A DNA stretch of 9,966 nucleotides, taken from the NCBI GenBank assembly GCA_017645985.1, contig JAGCNK010000180.1, positions 1 through 9,966 of the forward strand, read 5' to 3'. The notes below the pieces were generated by a model. It made no database searches and was not told where the DNA came from. It saw only the letters and a program-made list of their open reading frames with translations. How positions within the stretch are numbered: position 1 is the stretch's first letter; each line of letters starts with the position of its first letter. This DNA comes from Bacteroidales bacterium (GTDB lineage: Bacteria; Bacteroidota; Bacteroidia; Bacteroidales; UBA3824). Shown here one piece after another: positions 6,358-9,966 of this stretch. A program made the position numbers and the translations under genes.

Positions 6358-7659
6358 ATGAGTTTTATAGACGATTTGAAATGGCGCGGTATGATACACG
6401 ATATGATGCCGGGCACCGAAGAACAACTTGCAAAAGAGATGACAACGGCTTACGTGGGCATTGACCCCACTGCCGATTCGCTTCATATAGGCCACTTGGT
6501 TTCGATAATGATTTTGAAACATTTCCAAATGGCAGGACACAAGCCTATCGCCCTCGTTGGCGGCGCTACCGGTATGGTTGGCGACCCCTCTGGAAAATCG
6601 GCAGAGCGTAACCTCTTAGACGAGAAAACCCTCAATCACAATAAAGCGTGCATCAAGGCGCAACTTTCCAAATTCTTGGATTTCGACTCCGACGCTATCA
6701 ACGCTGCCGAACTTGTGGACAACTACGATTGGATGAAAGATTTTTCGTTTATATCTTTTATCCGCGACATCGGCAAGCACATCACCGTTAACTATATGAT
6801 GGCTAAGGACAGCGTTAAAAAGCGTTTTGCATCCGACAGCCGCGAAGGAATGTCGTTTACCGAGTTCTCATACCAATTGATGCAGGGCTACGATTTCTAC
6901 TATCTTCGCAAGCACAAAAACTGCAAACTCCAAATGGGTGGCGCCGATCAGTGGGGCAATATCACCACAGGCGTAGAACTTATTCGCCGTATCGACGGTA
7001 TCGAGGCTGAGGCATTCGGTCTTACCTGTCCCCTTATCAAGAAAGCCGACGGCACTAAGTTTGGCAAAACCGAGAAAGGCAATGTTTGGCTCGACCCGAA
7101 ACTTACTTCGCCATACGAGTTTTATCAGTTTTGGATCAACACATCCGACGAAGATGCCGAGCGTTACATCAAGATTTACACCCTCTTGTCGAAAGAGGAG
7201 ATTGAAAACCTTATTGAAGAGCACCGCACCGACCCGGGTCGCCGTCTTTTGCAGAGCGAACTTGCTAAACGTATCACCATTATGGTTCACGGCGAAAACG
7301 CTTACAACACCGCCATTGCTGCCACTCAGATACTTTTTGGCAAAGGCACCAAGGAACAACTCTTGAAATTAGACGAAAAATCATTCTTGGAGATATTCAA
7401 CGGTGTACCTCAGTTCAAAATTTCCAAGGACGAACTTGCGCAGGGTATTGGCGTCTTGGATCTTTTGGCAGAAAAATCTCAGGTGTTTGCTTCCAAAGGC
7501 GAAGCCCGTCGCGCTATCACCAAAGAAAACTCTCTGAGCATCAACCAAGAAAAGGTTTCTGACCCCGAAACCAAAATTGACACCACATACCTTTTGGACG
7601 AAAAATACATCCTCGTCCGCAAAGGCAAGAAGAATTGGTTTGTGCTGACTATAGCATAA
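6358..7659 (+). CDS. tyrS: Tyrosine-tRNA ligase
   Basis: This 433-aa class I aminoacyl-tRNA synthetase charges tRNA-Tyr with tyrosine in the cytoplasm, probably as a homodimer. The Rossmann domain has the HIGH signature at residues 43-46 (DSLHIGHL) and the tyrosine-binding segment QMGGADQWGN at 192-201. The KMSKS-type loop is KFGKT at 234-238, a normal variant for bacterial TyrS. The C-terminal S4 RNA-binding domain covers about 365-433 (SKGEARRAITKENSLSIN to KKNWFVLTI). It is the last gene of the operon with the prolyl isomerase and pheS, and a strong hairpin terminator begins 18 nt after its stop. No T-box or other leader is seen before it, as expected for an internal gene with a 15-nt gap. 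Confidence 0.98.
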   Translation: MSFIDDLKWRGMIHDMMPGTEEQLAKEMTTAYVGIDPTADSLHIGHLVSIMILKHFQMAGHKPIALVGGATGMVGDPSGKSAERNLLDEKTLNHNKACIKAQLSKFLDFDSDAINAAELVDNYDWMKDFSFISFIRDIGKHITVNYMMAKDSVKKRFASDSREGMSFTEFSYQLMQGYDFYYLRKHKNCKLQMGGADQWGNITTGVELIRRIDGIEAEAFGLTCPLIKKADGTKFGKTEKGNVWLDPKLTSPYEFYQFWINTSDEDAERYIKIYTLLSKEEIENLIEEHRTDPGRRLLQSELAKRITIMVHGENAYNTAIAATQILFGKGTKEQLLKLDEKSFLEIFNGVPQFKISKDELAQGIGVLDLLAEKSQVFASKGEARRAITKENSLSINQEKVSDPETKIDTTYLLDEKYILVRKGKKNWFVLTIA

Positions 7660-7677
7660 CAAACTGAAACACACAAA

Positions 7678-7717
7678 TAAAAGCGAATGAGGAAATCATT
7701 CGCTTTTATTTTTTTTT
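7678..7717 (+). terminator. Intrinsic terminator between convergent operons
   Basis: TAAAAGCGAATGA (7678-7690) pairs perfectly with TCATTCGCTTTTA (7696-7708) around the 5-nt loop GGAAA. Nine T follow (7709-7717). It ends transcription from tyrS. On the other strand the A-rich flank before the stem gives a weaker T-rich tail, so it probably also serves the antitoxin gene, whose stop codon at 7716-7718 overlaps the T-run. Confidence 0.92.
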
Positions 7718-8030
7718 AGCATAGTGCTAATTCGCCCAAATTGCCAAATTGCATCGTTACAGGTATTTTCATTGCTCTAAATATCCTTAAAAACGTATCG
7801 AAACTTATTCCTTTGCCGTTTTCGATTTTGGATATGCGAGATTTTTGTACTCCAATGAGTTCGCCAAGTTGTTCTTGCGATAAAGATTTTGACTTGCGGG
7901 CTTCTTTTATGGTTTCACCTATGCGCATTAGTTCTATTTCTTTCTCAAACTCGTCGCGTTTTGGTGTTCCTTTTTTGCCAAATACCTGATCGTTTAGTTC
8001 TTCAAGAGTGGTAATTTTAAAGTCTTCCAT
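7716..8030 (-). CDS. higA: HigA-type antitoxin, XRE-family HTH protein
   Basis: This 104-aa protein has an Xre/Cro helix-turn-helix at about residues 37-93 (IGETIKEARKSKSLSQEQLG, then GVQKSRISKIENG with the recognition helix, then FDTFLRIFRAMKI). The N-terminal third (EDFKITTLEELNDQVFGKKG) is an extra segment typical of HigA-like antitoxins and may wrap around the toxin. It should neutralise the upstream toxin and repress the shared promoter. The ATG lies 2 nt after the toxin stop, and AAGGAGG, a perfect Shine-Dalgarno sequence, sits in the last toxin codons just ahead of it. This supports both the start and coupled but strong translation of the antitoxin. A plain XRE regulator is the alternative; the toxin neighbour makes that less likely. 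Confidence 0.85.
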   Translation of the reverse strand: MEDFKITTLEELNDQVFGKKGTPKRDEFEKEIELMRIGETIKEARKSKSLSQEQLGELIGVQKSRISKIENGKGISFDTFLRIFRAMKIPVTMQFGNLGELALC

Positions 8031-8032
8031 TT

Positions 8033-8386
8033 TTAATCCTCCTTGTTATAGTATTTCTCAAAGTATTTCTTCCTAATTAGTTCAGCCTTTTCTATTTGTT
8101 GGCGTGGTGTTTTGTCTGTCTTTTTTACAAAACCGTGGGTTGCCAATATCAATCTTTTTTTGTTGGTATCCCAAAAAGCGAGCAATCTGTAACAATTACC
8201 GTTGTACATTGTTCTAAACTCCCAAATGTCGCCATTTAGTTTTTTCAGTAGTTCGTTGTCCATTACATATTGAGCCTTGTTGATATTATAGGCTATTTTT
8301 TCACGGACTTTGGTTTCTTGTTCGTTTACAAACTCTGTGGCCTCGGGTAGTAAAGCTACGGTAAAGTATGGTTCTTTGAGTTTCAT
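8033..8386 (-). CDS. higB: HigB/Gp49-family mRNA interferase toxin
   Basis: From the ATG at 8386 the product is 117 aa, the usual size for RelE/HigB-like toxins. The conserved core is IWEFRTMYNGNCYRLLAFWD, then LILATHGFVKKTDKTP and a C-terminal helix (QQIEKAELIRKKYF), which is the pattern of the phage-derived Gp49/HigB family. Members cut mRNA, usually at the ribosome, and slow growth when unopposed. A longer frame opens at 8425, but that start lies upstream of the minus-strand -7 box at 8404-8411, so the transcript would not contain it. In addition, MKLKEPYFTV at the internal ATG is a natural N-terminus. The gene order toxin then antitoxin is the HigBA order. Confidence 0.85.
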   Translation of the reverse strand: MKLKEPYFTVALLPEATEFVNEQETKVREKIAYNINKAQYVMDNELLKKLNGDIWEFRTMYNGNCYRLLAFWDTNKKRLILATHGFVKKTDKTPRQQIEKAELIRKKYFEKYYNKED

Positions 8387-8403
8387 TTTATATAGTTTAT
8401 GTG

Positions 8404-8435
8404 CAAAAATACAAAATGTTTCCAATTTTTGAAAC
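8404..8435 (-). promoter_or_regulatory. higBA promoter with overlapping inverted repeat
   Basis: On the minus strand TATTTTTG (8411-8404) matches TAnnTTTG exactly, and TTTC (8434-8431) sits 19 nt upstream in place of TTTG. The inverted repeat GTTTC (8418-8422) / GAAAC (8431-8435), with an 8-nt spacer, covers the -33 element and most of the spacer, a good position for autorepression by the antitoxin. The promoter is well supported; the operator is a suggestion. Confidence 0.55.
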
Positions 8436-8496
8436 TTTTTTTGTGTTTTTCTTCACCTCTATGGTTTAAATAAGGCTAATGATTGTTATTATTCTT

Positions 8497-8504
8497 TATC
8501 TTTG
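8497..8504 (+). promoter_or_regulatory. -7 element of the rnhB promoter
   Basis: TATCTTTG is an exact TAnnTTTG match 22 nt before the rnhB ATG. I see no good TTTG at the expected -33 distance, so only the -7 box is claimed. This 100-base gap separates divergent promoters for higBA and rnhB. Confidence 0.5.
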
Positions 8505-8526
8505 CAGATAATTATTTGTTTTTATT

Positions 8527-9114
8527 ATGCAAGCGTTTTATCAAAACAACTACCCTGAGGCGGGATGCGATGAGGCGGGACGTGGATGTCTTGCTGGTCC
8601 TGTGTTTACCGCTGCGGTGGTGTTTCCGAGCGGTTACTTCAACCCTAAGATCAACGATAGCAAACAATTATCCGAAAAAAAACGCCTTCTGCTCCGCGAC
8701 GAGATTATCCGCGATGCCGCCACTTATTGCGTTGCCTCGTGCGACAACCAAGAGATAGACCGCATCAATATTCTTAATGCCTCTATCCGTGCTATGCACC
8801 GCGCTTTGGACGGTTTGAACGTTACACCTGCATTTATAATAATCGATGGAAATAAATTTAAGCCATATAAAACAATCCCTTATAAAACAGTGGTTAAAGG
8901 CGACTCACTTTATCTATCAATTGCAGCCGCCTCAATTCTTGCCAAAACCTATCGCGACGAATGGATAACCCGCGCCGCCGAGCAATATCCCGAATACAAT
9001 TGGGCTAAGAACAAGGCATATCCCACCAGAGACCACATAGAGGCTATCCAAAAATACGGCGTTACACCGCTCCACAGGATGACCTACGAACCGTGCCAGC
9101 CGAAGTTGCTGTAA
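8527..9114 (+). CDS. rnhB: Ribonuclease HII
   Basis: This 195-aa cytoplasmic enzyme cuts the RNA strand of RNA-DNA hybrids and starts removal of single ribonucleotides misincorporated in DNA. The signature CDEAGRGCLAGPV begins at residue 14, with the catalytic pair D15 and E16. Further metal ligands by family analogy are D107 (IIIDGNKF) and D126 (VKGDSLYLSIAAASILAKTYRD). The length is normal for RNase HII, and the C-terminus (THTPLHR-like GVTPLHRMTYEPCQPKLL) shows the family's tail. The ATG at 8527 fits the -7 box 22 nt upstream. A separate promoter lies between it and umuD, so it is probably transcribed alone; the sharing of a DNA-maintenance theme with umuDC may be chance. Confidence 0.97.
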   Translation: MQAFYQNNYPEAGCDEAGRGCLAGPVFTAAVVFPSGYFNPKINDSKQLSEKKRLLLRDEIIRDAATYCVASCDNQEIDRINILNASIRAMHRALDGLNVTPAFIIIDGNKFKPYKTIPYKTVVKGDSLYLSIAAASILAKTYRDEWITRAAEQYPEYNWAKNKAYPTRDHIEAIQKYGVTPLHRMTYEPCQPKLL

Positions 9115-9132
9115 TGGTCGTTACCCTGCTTC

Positions 9133-9163
9133 TTTCCCTATTACTCCATTATTTTTATCTTTG
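9133..9163 (+). promoter_or_regulatory. umuDC promoter
   Basis: TTTC (9133-9136) and TATCTTTG (9156-9163) are separated by 19 nt, the same arrangement as the higBA promoter. The -7 box ends 15 nt before the ATG at 9179. I looked for a palindromic SOS operator in 9115-9178 and saw none that was convincing, so damage control by a LexA-type repressor is not shown. Confidence 0.65.
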
Positions 9164-9178
9164 CACCAAAAAACAATT

Positions 9179-9619
9179 ATGGCGAAAATTAATATTATCG
9201 AAGGAGAATTTGAAAAGCGGCTCAGCCTGCAGCTCACCGAGAGCATCAGGGCGGGATTTCCGTCGCCTGCCGAGGACTATCTGCACGAGAGTCTCGACTT
9301 TAACCGCGACCTTATACGAAATCCTCAAGCCACTTTCTACGGTCGTGTGGAGGGCAACTCGATGATTGAGGCGGGTATCAACGATGGCGACATTGCCGTT
9401 ATTGACCGCGCTGCCGAGCCTCAGGATGGCGACATTGTGGTCTGCTACGTCAACAACGAGTTTACTATCAAATACCTCGACCTCACGCACCGTGCCGAAG
9501 GCTACATCGAACTTCGTCCTGCCAACAAGGATTTCAAGCCCATCCGTATCAATGCCGACGACGATTTTGAGGTGTGGGGCGTGGTGGTGTGGACTATCAA
9601 AAATTGGAAAAGATACTAA
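9179..9619 (+). CDS. umuD: UmuD-like self-cleaving S24 peptidase, polymerase V accessory subunit
   Basis: The product is 146 aa. UmuD cleaves itself on RecA filaments, and the shortened form joins UmuC to make the translesion polymerase Pol V. The likely cleavage bond is A25-G26 (ESIRAGFPSPAEDY). The catalytic dyad is S61 (VEGNSMIEAGI) and K98 (NEFTIKYLDL), each one residue beyond S60 and K97 of E. coli UmuD. A longer frame with a TTG start at 9161 exists, but that TTG lies inside the -7 box (9156-9163), so the ATG at 9179 is the real start. It has no N-terminal DNA-binding domain, which rules out LexA itself. Its stop is 3 nt before umuC, so the two are co-transcribed. Confidence 0.95.
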   Translation: MAKINIIEGEFEKRLSLQLTESIRAGFPSPAEDYLHESLDFNRDLIRNPQATFYGRVEGNSMIEAGINDGDIAVIDRAAEPQDGDIVVCYVNNEFTIKYLDLTHRAEGYIELRPANKDFKPIRINADDDFEVWGVVVWTIKNWKRY

Positions 9620-9622
9620 ATT

Positions 9623-9966
9623 ATGTACGGTATAGTTGACTGCGACAATTGCTACGTATCCTGCGAGCGGGTTTTCCGTCCCGACCTTGTGGGCAAGCCC
9701 GTGGTGGTGCTCAGCAACAACGACGGCTGCGTGGTGGCGCGTTCAAACGAGGCTAAGGCTCTCGGCATCGCCACGGGCATTCCGTATTACCAACTTGCCG
9801 AAAAATTTCCCGACCAGAAAATCGCTGTTTTCTCATCCAACTACGAACTCTATGGCGAACTTACCGGCCGTGTGGTGGAGATTATAAAAAAAGAAGCCCC
9901 GGCATATTTCCGTTACAGCATCGACGAGTGCTTTGTGAAACTCCACGGCATTGCCGACCTCAAACC
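9623..9966 (+). CDS. umuC: UmuC, Y-family DNA polymerase V catalytic subunit (5' part)
   Basis: Only the first 114 complete codons are in the window; the frame runs off the right edge and is open throughout. UmuC copies past DNA lesions together with processed UmuD. The palm and finger start is clear: MYGIVDCDNCYVSCERVF with metal-binding D6, and Y11 at the position of the steric-gate tyrosine. Next comes VVVLSNNDGCVVARSNEAKA (28-45, with S31), and YSIDECFVKL with D101 and E102, the other catalytic carboxylates. All these positions match the E. coli UmuC numbering as I recall it. The ATG is 3 nt after the umuD stop. DinB is excluded by the UmuC-specific start and the umuD neighbour. Confidence 0.96.
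   Translation, partial: MYGIVDCDNCYVSCERVFRPDLVGKPVVVLSNNDGCVVARSNEAKALGIATGIPYYQLAEKFPDQKIAVFSSNYELYGELTGRVVEIIKKEAPAYFRYSIDECFVKLHGIADLK

Noticed and set aside
8387..8425. Longer toxin start at 8425 adding 13 residues
   Set aside because: The exact -7 box at 8404-8411 on the minus strand lies downstream of that start, so the transcript would not contain it; the ATG at 8386 fits the family start.
9161..9178. TTG start for umuD adding six residues
   Set aside because: The TTG is part of the -7 box TATCTTTG at 9156-9163. The ATG at 9179 gives dyad positions that match E. coli UmuD.
9636..9887. Plus-strand open frame overlapping umuC
   Set aside because: It is a shifted-frame shadow of umuC, whose own frame at 9623 carries all the polymerase motifs.

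Overview
The window looks like chromosomal DNA of a Bacteroidota species, most likely order Bacteroidales. Several genes are preceded by the TAnnTTTG -7 box of that phylum (4604-4611, 9156-9163, 8497-8504, and 8404-8411 on the minus strand). Most starts lack a Shine-Dalgarno sequence, and the large secreted protein ends in a domain like those used by the type IX secretion system. No species can be named from the sequence.

Region 1 (1-218) starts in a CTCA tetranucleotide tract cut by the window edge. A non-coding leader with several hairpins follows.

Region 2 (219-4450) is a tightly packed four-gene unit and the accessory part of the window. It encodes a 133-aa protein whose layout resembles LecB/PA-IIL calcium-dependent lectins, a 395-aa protein of the DUF6765 type with an HxxxDxxxH motif as in zinc-dependent phospholipase C folds, an 834-aa secreted multidomain surface protein (beta-helix, bacterial repeat, Ig-like domain, sorting-type C-terminus), and a 45-aa peptide. 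Junctions are 2 nt, a 4-nt ATGA overlap and 1 nt, and a strong hairpin terminator closes the unit. The first two genes are clearly AT-rich, while the third is GC-rich from near its start, so the unit may be a mosaic. A function in surface or glycan interaction is inference.

Region 3 (4642-7659) is a housekeeping operon: a secreted cyclophilin-type prolyl isomerase, pheS and tyrS, separated by 12 and 15 nt. pheT is not present. A 13-bp hairpin terminator closes it and also lies at the end of the convergent minus-strand operon.

Region 4 (7716-8386, minus strand) is a HigBA-type toxin-antitoxin pair with the toxin gene first. The antitoxin has a strong Shine-Dalgarno sequence inside the end of the toxin gene.

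Region 5 (8527-9966) carries rnhB (ribonuclease HII), then a umuD-umuC pair for SOS-type translesion synthesis; umuC runs off the window edge. The link among these three is genome maintenance, but umuDC has its own promoter.
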